Shown: positions 1 through 8,805, counted from the first letter of the stretch. The stretch: DNA of 64,000 bases from an uncultured Rhodocyclaceae bacterium (GCA_907163075.1 CAJQTY010000001.1:3224001-3288000); one strand, 5' to 3'. Numbers and translations: made by a program. The notes: a model not told the origin generated them from the letters alone.

Positions 1-535
1 GCCCGGTGCCACGCAACTCTCGTGCCATCGGCACCGGACACGCCGTGGCGGCGCGTCTCCGGAATCGCGGATGGACACGCGTTCAGCGCGGGCGGAAAAA
101 AGCCGAAGGCGCCTTCGGGCGTATGGCGGCGGCGGGTATCTCGCCTGCGGTGTCGGAAGGCGCTGCGCTTTTCCGACCTACGACGCTGCGGCTTACGTGC
201 CGAGTCGGCGCATGCCGCGTGCCAACCCACGGCTAGTGGCGGACTCCTTTGGCGCTCTTGGAGAATTCCTCTGGCGATAACGGGTGGCTATCGCGGCATG
301 TCGCGGATTACCCAGCGCTTACCGAGATGCATCGATCGCCGTCATTCAGGCCTATGTGGTCAGCTGGAACTCTTTTTCCACAGGGGTCTCCAATAAAAAC
401 GAGCCAGGCAGCCAGCAGGGTTCGTCGTTGGCGCGTCGCCGGTATGGCCGTCAAGTGATGTGCGTTCGCCGTGTCTAAAAAGGAGTTTTTACTCAGCCCA
501 AATGAAGGAATCTGCAAACTGAAAAGGAGATGGAA
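1..535. other. Leading stretch without a convincing gene
   Basis: Short overlapping frames exist here but none has a ribosome-binding site with a plausible protein; their products are Arg/Ala-rich, as expected from translated GC-rich noncoding DNA. The last ~20 bases carry the AAGGAG site of the next gene. Nothing else was recognised. Confidence 0.5.
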
Positions 536-922
536 ATGGCCAATTGTGCAAACTACGATGTGGTGTCGGACGGCAATGTCCTTATCGATGTGGCCCAGGA
601 TCCGGATCACGATTTTGCGTTGGGATTCGACTCAAGCATCAACCTTGGAATCCAGTCAGTTCTCTCATACATGATTGACCCCGGTTCGACGGGCGTGACG
701 TTCAAGATGTCGATTGTTAATGCCAATATTCCCATCAACAGTGACCAGATCATAACAATCGTCGTCCCGCCGACCACGCTTCCTTCTCAGAGTCCCTATG
801 TTCGCCAGGAAGTCATCAGTGCCAACGTATTCAAGAAAGTCGGCAACACCCTGCGAGTTCAGGTTACTGCCGGGCGAGCGAACTTCTCGGACATTGTGAT
901 CATGTACAAATCCATTTTGTAA
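536..922 (+). CDS. Hypothetical beta-rich protein (128 aa)
   Basis: An AAGGAG site at 524-529 sits 6 bases before the ATG at 536; the in-frame ATG at 530 abuts the site and is too close. The product has no signal peptide and no membrane segment. It is rich in alternating hydrophobic and Ser/Thr/Asn residues, suggesting an all-beta fold, and ends in a VQVTAGRANFSDIVIMYKS-like strand region. I do not recognise the family. Base composition is visibly less GC-rich than in the ABC operon downstream, which may indicate a foreign origin. It stands alone: GC-rich DNA without a gene upstream and a convergent operon downstream. Confidence 0.65.
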   Translation: MANCANYDVVSDGNVLIDVAQDPDHDFALGFDSSINLGIQSVLSYMIDPGSTGVTFKMSIVNANIPINSDQIITIVVPPTTLPSQSPYVRQEVISANVFKKVGNTLRVQVTAGRANFSDIVIMYKSIL

Positions 923-1053
923 ACGAGGAACCACGCGAAAAGGGGCGTCGGGGCACGCGCAATCGCATGAACGTGCCTGGAATGGCCAGCGGCCGGTCGA
1001 TCCAAACCTCGTCATTCCGGCCGACGCCGGGTATTCCTCAGATGCGCAGGCGG

Positions 1054-2724
1054 TCAGACGAAAGCGTTTTCCTTGGACTGTGAAAAATGCATCACGCCAT
1101 AGACACACAGGCCGGAACTCACCAGCAGAATGGTTGATAGCGCCGCCGCAATACCGAACTCGCCATCCAGCACCGCGTTGTAAACACGCACCGGCATGGT
1201 CGCGGTTGGGGCGGTGTACAGCAGCAGGGTGGAGGACAGTTCGTTGATCGCGGTGATGAAACTCATCATGGCGCCGGCGATCACGCCGGGCATCATGAGC
1301 GGCACGGTGACCGTGGCGAAGGCCTTGGCCGGCGACGCTCCCAGGCTGACAGCGGCCTCTTCGATCGACGGTTTGATCTGGCGCAGCACCGAACTGGTGG
1401 CGCGCACGCCGTAGGGCAGACGCCGGATGAACAGGATCAGGACGATGATCGAACCGGTTCCCACCAGGTCCAGCGCGCCGCTGTTGAACGTGAGCAGGAA
1501 GCCGATGGCCATGACGACGCCGGGCACCACGTAGGGGACCATCAGGATCGAATCGAGGAAACCGGCCAGCCGCGTTTCGCGGCGCACGATGATGTAGGAC
1601 ATGAGCACGCCGGCCACGGTGATCAGGAGGGTCGCCAGCAGCGAAAACCTGAAGGTATTGGCGATCACCTCCGGCACTTCCTGGATTACCCGCGCATAGC
1701 TGTTGAGCCCGAAACCGCCGCTGAACACCGGCCCTTTCGTCTGCAGGAACGAGGTATACACCACCACGGCGATCGGCAGCGTGGCGAGCCCGACGACGGC
1801 GTAGCAGAAGGCGTGAATCGCCGCTGAAGTCAGACCCGTGCCGCGTTTCTGGAGATTCAGGCTGGTCATCGAGCCAGCGTAGCGTCGCTTGCCGATCATG
1901 TGGCGCTGCAACAGCACAGCGAGCATCGAGATCACGATCATCAGCATCGAGATGCTCACCGCCATGGTCGGCGTCCCGCCCATCTCCGAAGTGTATTGGT
2001 TGTAGGCGATCGTCGATAGCGTCCGGAAGTCGCGCCCGATGATCGAGGGGGTGCCGAAGTCGGCGATCGACAGCACGAAGCACAGGATGGCCCCGGAGCT
2101 GGTGGCCGGAAAAACCAGCGGCAGGGTAACCTTGAAGAAGCGCTGCAGTGGCGTGCAGCCGAGGTTCTCGGCCGCCTCCTCGAATGAACGGTTGATGTTG
2201 CGCAGCGCGCTTTCGGTCATCAGGTAGACAAACGGAAAAAACTTCAGGCTGAAGACCAGGATGATGCCGTGCATGCCGTAGATGGTCGGCAGGGCAACAC
2301 CCAGGGCCTTGATCTGCTGCGTCAGCCAGCCGTTGCTGCCAAGCACGACGATCCACGAGTAGGCCCCGATGAACGGCGGCGATACCAGTGCCAGCACCGC
2401 CAGCGTCGTGATCACGCCGCGTCCCTTGATGACGTAGCGTGCGGTGCAGTACGCCAGCGGCACGCCGAGCAGGCAGGCGCCGACCATGCCGCCGACGCCG
2501 ACCAGCATCGTGTTCCAGATCGCGCCCAGGTAATACGGGTGCGTCAGGACCTTGATGTAATTAGTCAGGGTGAAGGTGTGCGTCTCGGCGTCGAGAAATC
2601 CCAGCCCAAGCACCTGCGCGATCGGCCAGAGCAGGAGCGCGCCGACGATCGCCAGCGCGGCGAGCATGATCAGCGACCAGAAATCGAACTGCGCGCTGCC
2701 GCGCATGGTCCGCGGCCCGCTCAT
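1054..2724 (-). CDS. Iron(III)-type ABC transporter, fused double permease
   Basis: This 556-aa inner-membrane protein has two tandem binding-protein-dependent permease halves, each with about six hydrophobic segments. EAA-loop signatures lie near residues 200 (EEAAENLGCTPLQRF) and 465 (EEAAVSLGASPAKAF); these contact the ATPase. A fused dimer of this length is typical of the FbpB/AfuB/SfuB iron(III) family and related 2-aminoethylphosphonate importers. Its ATG overlaps the stop of the ATPase gene (ATGA), so the two are translationally coupled. It is the last gene of the operon binding protein - ATPase - permease. The substrate cannot be fixed from sequence. Confidence 0.85.
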   Translation of the reverse strand: MSGPRTMRGSAQFDFWSLIMLAALAIVGALLLWPIAQVLGLGFLDAETHTFTLTNYIKVLTHPYYLGAIWNTMLVGVGGMVGACLLGVPLAYCTARYVIKGRGVITTLAVLALVSPPFIGAYSWIVVLGSNGWLTQQIKALGVALPTIYGMHGIILVFSLKFFPFVYLMTESALRNINRSFEEAAENLGCTPLQRFFKVTLPLVFPATSSGAILCFVLSIADFGTPSIIGRDFRTLSTIAYNQYTSEMGGTPTMAVSISMLMIVISMLAVLLQRHMIGKRRYAGSMTSLNLQKRGTGLTSAAIHAFCYAVVGLATLPIAVVVYTSFLQTKGPVFSGGFGLNSYARVIQEVPEVIANTFRFSLLATLLITVAGVLMSYIIVRRETRLAGFLDSILMVPYVVPGVVMAIGFLLTFNSGALDLVGTGSIIVLILFIRRLPYGVRATSSVLRQIKPSIEEAAVSLGASPAKAFATVTVPLMMPGVIAGAMMSFITAINELSSTLLLYTAPTATMPVRVYNAVLDGEFGIAAALSTILLVSSGLCVYGVMHFSQSKENAFV

Positions 2725-3803
2725 TGCAGCATCGCTCCGGTTTCGCCGGGCGCGAAGTACAGCAGATCCTCGGTGCGTATCGCCAGTGCCAGCGCATCGC
2801 CGGGCTTGAGCGCGATCATCGCGGCGTTGGGCTGGGTCAGCACGTCGAGCAGGCCGTGCCCGGTGACCTCGACCGTGAGCTGCAGCTCGCGCCCGGTGAA
2901 CATCGCCTGGCGGACGACGGCGCCGACGCGCACGCCGTCTCCGGCTAGCGGTTCATTGACCGTGATCTTTTCCGGCCGGATCGACGCGACGACCGCGCCG
3001 GCCTGCCGCTGGCGCACCGCTGGCGGCACCACCAGCGGCTGCCCGAGAAGGCCGGGCTGCCCGGCGCCGGCGGCAGTCAGCGGAATGAAGTTGTTGCTGC
3101 CGACGAAGGTCGCGACGAAACGGTTCGCCGGGCGGTTATAGACGTCCCACGGGCTGCCCACCTGCTGCACGATGCCGTCATGCATCACGCACACCTGGTC
3201 GGAAACCGAGAGCGCCTCTTCCTGGTCGTGCGTGACATAGACCGTGGTGATGCCGAACGCCTGCTGCAGGGAGCGGATATCGCGCCGCAGTTCCACGCGC
3301 AGCTTGGCGTCGAGGTTGGAGAGCGGCTCGTCCATGAGCAATACCTTGGGCCGGATCACCATCGCCCGCGCCAGGCCGACGCGCTGCTGCTGGCCGCCGC
3401 TGAGCTGGTGCGGCATGCGATCGGCGTTCTCCGCGAGCTGCACGGTTGTCAGGATGGCCTGCACGCGCTGCCGGATTTCGGCCGCGGGCACCTTCTGCTG
3501 CACCAGGCCGAAGGCGACGTTATCGAAAACGCTCAGATGCGGAAAAACCGCGAAATCCTGGAAGACCATACCCACGTTGCGCTTGTTGGCGCCGAGGTGG
3601 CCGATCGACTGCCCGGCGAGCAGGATTTCCCCGGCATCCTGCTGGTGAAAACCGGCGATCGCCCGCAACAGCGTCGTCTTGCCGCAACCGCTCGGGCCGA
3701 GCAGGGTGAAAAAGGCGCCGCTGTCGATGTTCAGACTGACGTCCTTCAGCGCAACATGGCTGCCGTAGGCTTTTCTTATATTCTTGAGTTCAACGTGGGA
3801 CAT
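2721..3803 (-). CDS. Iron(III)-type ABC transporter, ATP-binding protein
   Basis: A 360-aa ABC ATPase that energises the permease encoded next to it. Visible motifs are Walker A GPSGCGKTT near residue 36, a Q-loop (VFQDFAVFP), the signature LSGGQQQR near 134, Walker B VLLMDEP near 155 and the switch His in YVTHDQEEAL. The C-terminal ~120 residues form the TOBE-type regulatory domain (SIRPEKI motif) common to FbpC, PotA and UgpC-like proteins. It lies 55 bases after the binding-protein gene and overlaps the permease start. FbpC-like is the best guess from gene order; a polyamine or phosphonate importer is possible. Confidence 0.87.
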   Translation of the reverse strand: MSHVELKNIRKAYGSHVALKDVSLNIDSGAFFTLLGPSGCGKTTLLRAIAGFHQQDAGEILLAGQSIGHLGANKRNVGMVFQDFAVFPHLSVFDNVAFGLVQQKVPAAEIRQRVQAILTTVQLAENADRMPHQLSGGQQQRVGLARAMVIRPKVLLMDEPLSNLDAKLRVELRRDIRSLQQAFGITTVYVTHDQEEALSVSDQVCVMHDGIVQQVGSPWDVYNRPANRFVATFVGSNNFIPLTAAGAGQPGLLGQPLVVPPAVRQRQAGAVVASIRPEKITVNEPLAGDGVRVGAVVRQAMFTGRELQLTVEVTGHGLLDVLTQPNAAMIALKPGDALALAIRTEDLLYFAPGETGAMLQ

Positions 3804-3858
3804 GAAAGTATCTCGCGATTCGATTGCGGCTGTTGCGCTTGTTGTGTTTGGTGACGGA

Positions 3859-4839
3859 TCACTTCTTGTTGAGCAGCAGTTCGTTCCACTTCGCCAGGAT
3901 GCGCGCGCGGTTGGTGCCGGCCCAGTCGTCGTCGTACTTGACCACCTTCAGTTTGTTCATCGGCGCCAGCGCGCTCTTGGCGACGACATCGGCACGCACC
4001 GAGCGGCGGCCCACGGAGTCCAGGATTTCCTGCGCTTCCCTGGACAGCATGAAATTGATGAAGGCCTTGCCGCCCTCGGCGTTGAGCGGATTGGCCGTTA
4101 GCGCCATGACGTCGGCGGCGACCGCGGTGCCGTCCTCGGGATAGAGCAATTCGACCGGGCCGCCGCCAACCTTGTAGCGCAGCAGCGTATCCTCGTTTGA
4201 CAGGCCGATCGCCGCTTCGCCGTCATTGACGAACTTGGACACGGCGCCGGAGCTGTTGGAAAGCACGGTATTGTCGAGAATCTTGCTGTAGATGGCCCAG
4301 CCTTTTTCCTCGCCGTAGATCTGCAGGATCAGGGCCAGCTGAATGAAGGCCGAACCCGATTTGTCCGGGCGTCCCGCCGAAATCTTTCCCTTGTACATCG
4401 GGTTGCCCAGATCGATCCAGGTCTTCGGGTACTGGGCCGGGGTCAGCAGCTTGGTATTGACGCCGAACGCGGTCGCCACCGCCGTGAATGGCACGGCGGC
4501 GTCGTTTATCTGGAAGGCGCTGGCCAGGGACTTGGCATTCTCCGGCGTGAATTTGCTGAACAGTTTGCCGTTGGCCTCGACGACTTCGGTCGATACGCTG
4601 AACAGCACATCGGCCGACTGGCGGCCGGCTTCCGCCTTCAGCCGGTTGATCATGTCGCCGGAGCCCCCCTTGATCAGCTCCACCTTGATCTTGGCGGCCT
4701 TTTCGAACGCCGGAATCACGTGGTCGAGGAGATCCTGCGGGGCTGCCGAATAGATCGTAACCTTGGCCTGCGCCACGGCCTGCGTCGCCAGCAGTGCGCC
4801 GAGAGCCAGCGTTGCCAGGAATCTGCCGAGTGTTTTCAT
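3859..4839 (-). CDS. Iron(III)-type ABC transporter, periplasmic binding protein
   Basis: The product (326 aa) has a clear Sec signal peptide (charged MKTLGR, hydrophobic core, AQA cleavage near residue 25) followed by a mature start KVTIYSAAPQ, typical of the FbpA/AfuA class of extracellular binding proteins. The start at 4839 is preferred over an upstream in-frame ATG because a GGAG site lies just before it and the signal peptide begins there. I do not see the adjacent Tyr-Tyr pair that binds Fe3+ in classical FbpA; the corresponding region reads LLYPEDGT, so the ligand may differ. First gene of the three-gene operon. Confidence 0.82.
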   Translation of the reverse strand: MKTLGRFLATLALGALLATQAVAQAKVTIYSAAPQDLLDHVIPAFEKAAKIKVELIKGGSGDMINRLKAEAGRQSADVLFSVSTEVVEANGKLFSKFTPENAKSLASAFQINDAAVPFTAVATAFGVNTKLLTPAQYPKTWIDLGNPMYKGKISAGRPDKSGSAFIQLALILQIYGEEKGWAIYSKILDNTVLSNSSGAVSKFVNDGEAAIGLSNEDTLLRYKVGGGPVELLYPEDGTAVAADVMALTANPLNAEGGKAFINFMLSREAQEILDSVGRRSVRADVVAKSALAPMNKLKVVKYDDDWAGTNRARILAKWNELLLNKK

Positions 4840-5000
4840 TCCAATTCTCCAAACTTTTCGTAAATAATGGACGCCTGAAAGGCACGTTTTTATACAGATC
4901 ACATCATCAGGAAATTCTACACGGTAAGCCATCCGCGTAATGCAGAGGCATGCCTTTCACGCCATCGGTCCGGACCCTGCGGAGCACGCCGGCAAGAACC

Positions 5001-5932
5001 TTAGCCCCATAGTCTTTCCGCATAGACGCCAGCTGCAATCAGCTGGCGAATGCGCTTCACACACACCGGGTTGTCCTTCGCATGGGTGATGCCGAACCAC
5101 GCACCGTCAGTTTTCAGTACGCGGCACTCGGCCTCGCCGGAGCGTATCAGGCGGTCAAGCGCGTCGGGGAGGTAGCATTCGGCGTCCGGATCGCTGCCAC
5201 GCAGGCGCAGGAAATCAGCGAAATAGCGCGTCATCTGGCCAAAAATGGCGGGCGTAAAGCCCCAGAAGTTCATCGAAACCGTCGTGTCTTCGGGAATGCA
5301 CACCCATTCGCCGGCCAGATTGAATCCGTGGCAGATGCCGCCGGCAGCGCAGACGATTCCGGTGTGTTCCTCGATGCTCGCCAAAACCCATCGATTTCGC
5401 GACAGACCGCGCGATTGACGCCGCCGCTGAGCGATAGCGTTTGCCTGATCGGATAGCCGACCAGGGCATAGCGATCGACGCCCCTTGCCGACCCGCTGGC
5501 CCGATCAAAGTGGCCGGCCATCCGGCGGTATGCCTGCGGCCCGTAATAGTCGTCGGCATTGACGACGGCAAACGGCTCGTCCAGCACGTCGCGCGCGGCA
5601 AGAACGGCATGCAGCGTTCCCCAGGGCTTGCCTCGCCCGGCGGGCACGCAAAATCCTGCGGGCACGTCGAACAGGTCCTGATAGACGTAGTCGACCGCGA
5701 GATGGCCGCCGTAGCGCGCTCCGACCCCGGCCTTGAACGTCTCCGCGAAATCGCTCCGGATCACGAACACCACGCGCCGGAAGCCGGCGCGCAGCGCATC
5801 GAACAGCGAGTAGTCGAGGATCGTCTCGCCGTTCGGGCCGTTCGGGCCGATCGGGCCGATCTGCTTGAGTCCGCCGTAGCGGGAGCCCATGCCTGCGGCG
5901 AGCACCAGGAGGGCAGGCGCTGTGTTGGCCAT
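5001..5932 (-). pseudogene. NTP_transferase-like nucleotidyltransferase, frameshifted
   Basis: Two frames together make one protein of about 310 aa. The upstream frame begins MANTAPALLVLAAGMGSRYGG, a nucleotide-binding signature of sugar-1-phosphate nucleotidyltransferases, with NADDYYG further on (Mg2+-binding Asp). The downstream frame continues ASIEEHTGIVCAAGG to VYAERLWG. The switch occurs at a TTTT run near 5388-5392, where one extra T would restore GFLASIEEH. This is either a true one-base deletion or a homopolymer sequencing error. A GPNGPNGE repeat near residue 30 suggests a small in-frame duplication. The sugar substrate is unknown. Confidence 0.75.
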
Positions 5933-5992
5933 CGCTGCGGAGGACGTCCGGCGGTCAGGCGCCGAGCGCGATGCGCGCAATCGGCCGCACGT

Positions 5993-6604
5993 TCAGCTAT
6001 TCACCCCGAGCGCGCCAAGTTCGTCGATCACCTGCTCGACCGACCTGAAGTGCACCGCGTGCATGCCGACGCGGCGGGCGCCTTCGACGTTGTGCAGGCT
6101 GTCGTCGATGAACACGGCGCTGGCGGGCTGTACGCCATGGCGTTCGCACAACAGCCGGTAGATCGCCGGATCGGGCTTTATCAGCATGGCTTCCCCGGAT
6201 ATCAGGATCGCCTCGAACTCGTCGAGAAAGGGGTTGAGGCTGAGCGCGCGCGGGAAGGTTTCCGCCGAGAAATTGCTCAGCGCCAGCGTTCGATAGCCGG
6301 CCGCGCGCAGTTGGCGGGCAAGCGTCACCGAGCCCTCGATCGGCGCGGCTATGGTTTCCTCCCAGCGGTCGAAGTAGGTCTGGAAAAGGTGGCCGTAATG
6401 CGGAAACGCGGCGGTGTGCCTGGCGATACCGTCAGCGAAGGTCTGGCCGGCATCGTGTTGCGCATTCCACGCGCTGAAATTGACTTCGGCCAGGAAGCGC
6501 TCGACCGCCGTGTCGTCGGGCAACAGCTTCCTGAGCAGCCAGCGCGGCTCCCAGGGGATCAGTACGTTACCGATATCGAAAATGACAGTGTCGATGGCGT
6601 GCAT
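5993..6604 (-). CDS. HAD superfamily hydrolase (YihX-like phosphatase)
   Basis: This 203-aa soluble protein has the HAD core motifs: motif I VIFDIGNVL near residue 9 (nucleophilic Asp), motif II LALSNFS, Lys in IKPDPAIY and motif IV VFIDDSLHNVEGA. The Asp-x-Gly-Asn form of motif I and the SNFSAETF segment match YihX-type sugar-phosphate phosphatases and the related haloacid dehalogenase-like family. The start at 6604 gives the usual short N-terminus; an upstream extension to 6667 would add an unlikely leader. It probably dephosphorylates a small sugar phosphate; the true substrate cannot be read from sequence. Confidence 0.8.
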   Translation of the reverse strand: MHAIDTVIFDIGNVLIPWEPRWLLRKLLPDDTAVERFLAEVNFSAWNAQHDAGQTFADGIARHTAAFPHYGHLFQTYFDRWEETIAAPIEGSVTLARQLRAAGYRTLALSNFSAETFPRALSLNPFLDEFEAILISGEAMLIKPDPAIYRLLCERHGVQPASAVFIDDSLHNVEGARRVGMHAVHFRSVEQVIDELGALGVNS

Positions 6605-6685
6605 GGCGAACTTTCGAAAAAAGGGATAAATGCTGCATGCAACGGACGGCAGCGTAAGCCGGTTCAAGTCGGCAGCGGGGCCGGA

Positions 6686-6892
6686 TCAATCCCAGCGCGC
6701 TTTCGAGAAGTAGAACATGGCGATGCCGATGCCCGTCAGCAACTGTTCCGCGTACGGAATGTAGGGCGAAAACAGAAGGCCGAGGATAAAGACCGGTATC
6801 GAGAAAATGAAGGCGTGGGGGTATCTCAGGCCTTCGCAAAAACGGCGCAGTTTTTCCGGAACGAGATTGGCAATCTGGGGTATCAGGCCCAT
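6686..6892 (-). CDS. Small conserved-looking membrane protein (68 aa)
   Basis: The ATG at 6892 follows an AAGGA site at good spacing. The product has a polar N-terminus with a Pro-Glu-Lys-Leu-Arg-Arg segment and then two closely packed hydrophobic stretches (residues ~27-45 and ~50-63), so it is probably a two-helix inner-membrane hairpin. It has the look of a short uncharacterised protein family seen in Betaproteobacteria and Xanthomonads, but I cannot name it. It sits between the HAD phosphatase and the IS element, on the same strand as the phosphatase. Confidence 0.6.
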   Translation of the reverse strand: MGLIPQIANLVPEKLRRFCEGLRYPHAFIFSIPVFILGLLFSPYIPYAEQLLTGIGIAMFYFSKARWD

Positions 6893-6985
6893 AGCGTTGC
6901 ATCCTTGAGAAAGGGGTCGTGTGAAAAGGGGCAGTTAACCACAAGGGGCATGACAGGCACAACAGCGCCTGACCGGAAACGGCGC

Positions 6986-7007
6986 GCGTCAAGGTAGTTG
7001 TCGCCTC
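6986..7007 (+). repeat. Left terminal inverted repeat of the IS3-like element
   Basis: The sequence is GCGTCA-AGG-TAGTTGTCGCCTC. It matches the reverse complement of 8610-8631 except in the three central bases; the inner 13 bases TAGTTGTCGCCTC are a perfect match. Confidence 0.8.
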
Positions 7008-7009
7008 GG

Positions 7010-8101
7010 TCATGCAGCCAACGGCTGAATATGCTTGTCTTCCGAACGCGCGTTGGCGATGCAATCGCGTTCGGGATTGAGTGTCACGGCACCGACGGGC
7101 GTCCAGTTTCGTGTTCTCCCTGACCAGCGTGCCGGGTTGAGTTCGCGTGCCGAGGCATACAACGCATGTCGAGCGGCGAGAATGGCTTGATCCTCGCCGG
7201 CATGGCGCTGTGCCGGACTGACGTAACGAATGCCACTGTGGCGATGCTCGACGTTGTACCAATGCACGAAGCTGACCGCCCAGGCACGGGCATCGTCGAG
7301 CTCGGCAAAGCCTTTGGCAGGAAACTCAGGGCGGTATTTGGCGGTGCGAAACAGCGACTCGGCGTAAGCGTTGTCATCGCTGACCCGGGGCCGCGAATAC
7401 GAGGGTTTGACACCCAACCAGTTGAGCATCGCCAGCACCGTCGTCGCCTTGAGCGTCGCGCCGTTGTCACCGTGCAAGACGGGCTTGCTGTTCAGCGCGG
7501 CAATACCCTCGGCCAGCGCCGTACGGCGCACCAGATGCGCCGCATGATCGGCGTGATCGCTGTCATGCACCTCCCAGCCGACAATCTTGCGGCTATACAG
7601 GTCGAGGATGAGGTAGAGGTGAAACCATCGACCCTGCACCTGGGCTGGCAGATAGGTCATGTCCCAGCACCACACCTGGCGCGGTTCGGTAGCGATATGC
7701 GTGGTCGGCGGTCGCCGTTGCTTCGGCGCCTTGGCGCGCCCACGGTGGGTGGTTTGGCCGTGGGCCTTGAGTACCCGGTTGAAGGTGGATTCGCTGGCCA
7801 GGTAAATGCCTTCATCCGCCAGTATCGGCACAATGCGTGCCGGCGGCACGGCCGCAAAGCGAGGTTCGTTGGCCACGGCCAGCACGTGCGCCCGCTCGGC
7901 CGTGGTCAGGGCGTGACCGGAGGGCGGGCGAACGGCCTGTGGCCGGCGGTCGCCGCCGATCAGCCCAGCGCTTGCCTGCCAGCGCTGGAGGGTGCGCAGG
8001 TCGATGCCCGCCATTGCGCAGGCCGGTTTGAGCCGTGCCCCGGCCGCATGGGCAGCGTGGATATCTCGGACCAGCGCCTGGCGGTCTTCGAGGCCGATCA
8101 T
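7010..8101 (-). CDS. IS3-like transposase OrfB (DDE integrase domain)
   Basis: A 363-aa transposase subunit that cuts and joins the element's DNA ends. The N-terminal ~60 residues hold a helix-turn-helix-like segment (AGIDLRTLQRWQ). The rve integrase core follows with Asp in CWDMTYLPAQ, Asp in LHGDNGATL and Glu in AYAESLFRT; exactly 35 residues separate the last two. The ATG overlaps the OrfA stop codon (ATGA), so expression appears to be by translational coupling rather than the -1 frameshifting common in IS3. The start at 8101 follows from this overlap; the longer frame upstream runs antiparallel to no known domain. Confidence 0.87.
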   Translation of the reverse strand: MIGLEDRQALVRDIHAAHAAGARLKPACAMAGIDLRTLQRWQASAGLIGGDRRPQAVRPPSGHALTTAERAHVLAVANEPRFAAVPPARIVPILADEGIYLASESTFNRVLKAHGQTTHRGRAKAPKQRRPPTTHIATEPRQVWCWDMTYLPAQVQGRWFHLYLILDLYSRKIVGWEVHDSDHADHAAHLVRRTALAEGIAALNSKPVLHGDNGATLKATTVLAMLNWLGVKPSYSRPRVSDDNAYAESLFRTAKYRPEFPAKGFAELDDARAWAVSFVHWYNVEHRHSGIRYVSPAQRHAGEDQAILAARHALYASARELNPARWSGRTRNWTPVGAVTLNPERDCIANARSEDKHIQPLAA

Positions 8102-8571
8102 TCGTCCTCTCCCTTGTTGAAGATCGCCGCGACTTTTTTTGAGAGCACCAGCAGGGCTGCCGTTTCGGCGAGTGCCCGGTCCTTGCGCAGCAACTCGCGT
8201 TCGAGTTCCTTGATACGTTTCTTGTCTTGCCGGGTGGCTTGTGGGCTGGCTCTGAGTTCTTCCGGCTCGGCCAGTGCCGTGGTCGCACTGCTCCGCCATT
8301 GGAGCAGTTCGTCCGGATAGACGCCGTGTTCGCGACACCATGCGCTCTGGCCGGCTTCGTCCAGCGCTGCCGTGACGATCACCGCCTCCAGCCGCGCCGC
8401 CGCTGTCCATGCCCGCCCTCGGGCGGGCATGGACAGCACGTCATCTCGCCAACGTTCGAGCGTGCCTGCACCAATGCCAACTTCACGAGCCACCATGTCC
8501 AACGCCGCACTTTCTGGCGGCAGCAATCGCGCTACCACTCTACCTTTGAATTTCTCTGAGTACCTTGCCAT
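8098..8571 (-). CDS. IS3-like transposase OrfA (DNA-binding)
   Basis: A 157-aa partner of OrfB. An N-terminal helix-turn-helix (MVAREVGIGAGTLERWRDD) should recognise the terminal repeats. A leucine-rich charged coiled coil lies near residues 115-145 (KKRIKELERELLRKDRALAE), as in other IS3 OrfA proteins, for multimerisation. An AAAGG site precedes the ATG at 8571 by six bases; the ATG at 8577 overlaps that site. The stop overlaps the OrfB start. Confidence 0.82.
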   Translation of the reverse strand: MARYSEKFKGRVVARLLPPESAALDMVAREVGIGAGTLERWRDDVLSMPARGRAWTAAARLEAVIVTAALDEAGQSAWCREHGVYPDELLQWRSSATTALAEPEELRASPQATRQDKKRIKELERELLRKDRALAETAALLVLSKKVAAIFNKGEDE

Positions 8572-8609
8572 TTCCATCCTTTATTGCCGCCCATTGTTGA
8601 GATTCTATT

Positions 8610-8631
8610 GAGGCGACAACTATTCTGACGC
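8610..8631 (-). repeat. Right terminal inverted repeat of the IS3-like element
   Basis: Reverse complement reads GCGTCA-GAA-TAGTTGTCGCCTC, pairing with 6986-7007. It lies 39 bases upstream of the OrfA start. Confidence 0.8.
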
Positions 8632-8805
8632 AGGGGGCTTCGGACATGGGCAAGAACAACCAATGATGGCAAAAAGCAAGAGGCCTTCATTTTCAAATTG
8701 TCCCGCTCTGTTCGCGAATTCGATGATGGCGAGCAACAGGCCATATGGAGTCTAGTATTTGGCCCCATCAGCCTTTGGCTTGCATTGATCAATAAGCGTT
8801 GATTT
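8632..8805 (+). other. Possible C-terminal gene fragment next to the IS element
   Basis: One frame without a start codon runs from about 8652 to a TGA at 8800-8802 and reads ...KKQEAFIFKLSRSVREF... ending GPISLWLALINKR. It could be the tail of a gene cut by the IS insertion or by prophage decay. No matching N-terminal part is visible on the other side of the IS, so this is weak. Confidence 0.25.

Larger units (their letters stand above)
6986..8631 (-). mobile_element. IS3-like insertion sequence, apparently intact
   Basis: An element of about 1.65 kb carries two overlapping transposase frames (OrfA 8098-8571, OrfB 7010-8101, minus strand) bounded by imperfect inverted repeats of 22 bp at 6986-7007 and 8610-8631. 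Both frames are open and the catalytic DD(35)E triad is present, so it may be active. No clear target-site duplication is visible, so exact ends are uncertain by a few bases. Confidence 0.85.

Noticed and set aside
665-2356. Long minus-strand frame of 563 aa
   Set aside because: It lies within the permease gene in another frame and is Arg/His/Pro-rich without a domain; a shadow.
2269-3141. Plus-strand frame of 290 aa antisense to the ABC transporter
   Set aside because: Antisense shadow of the permease and ATPase genes; no ribosome-binding site or domain.
5441-6997. 518-aa plus-strand frame
   Set aside because: Antisense to the nucleotidyltransferase and HAD genes; high Arg/Ala/Gly content only.
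7166-8320. 384-aa plus-strand frame inside the IS element
   Set aside because: Antisense to the transposase with no known domain.
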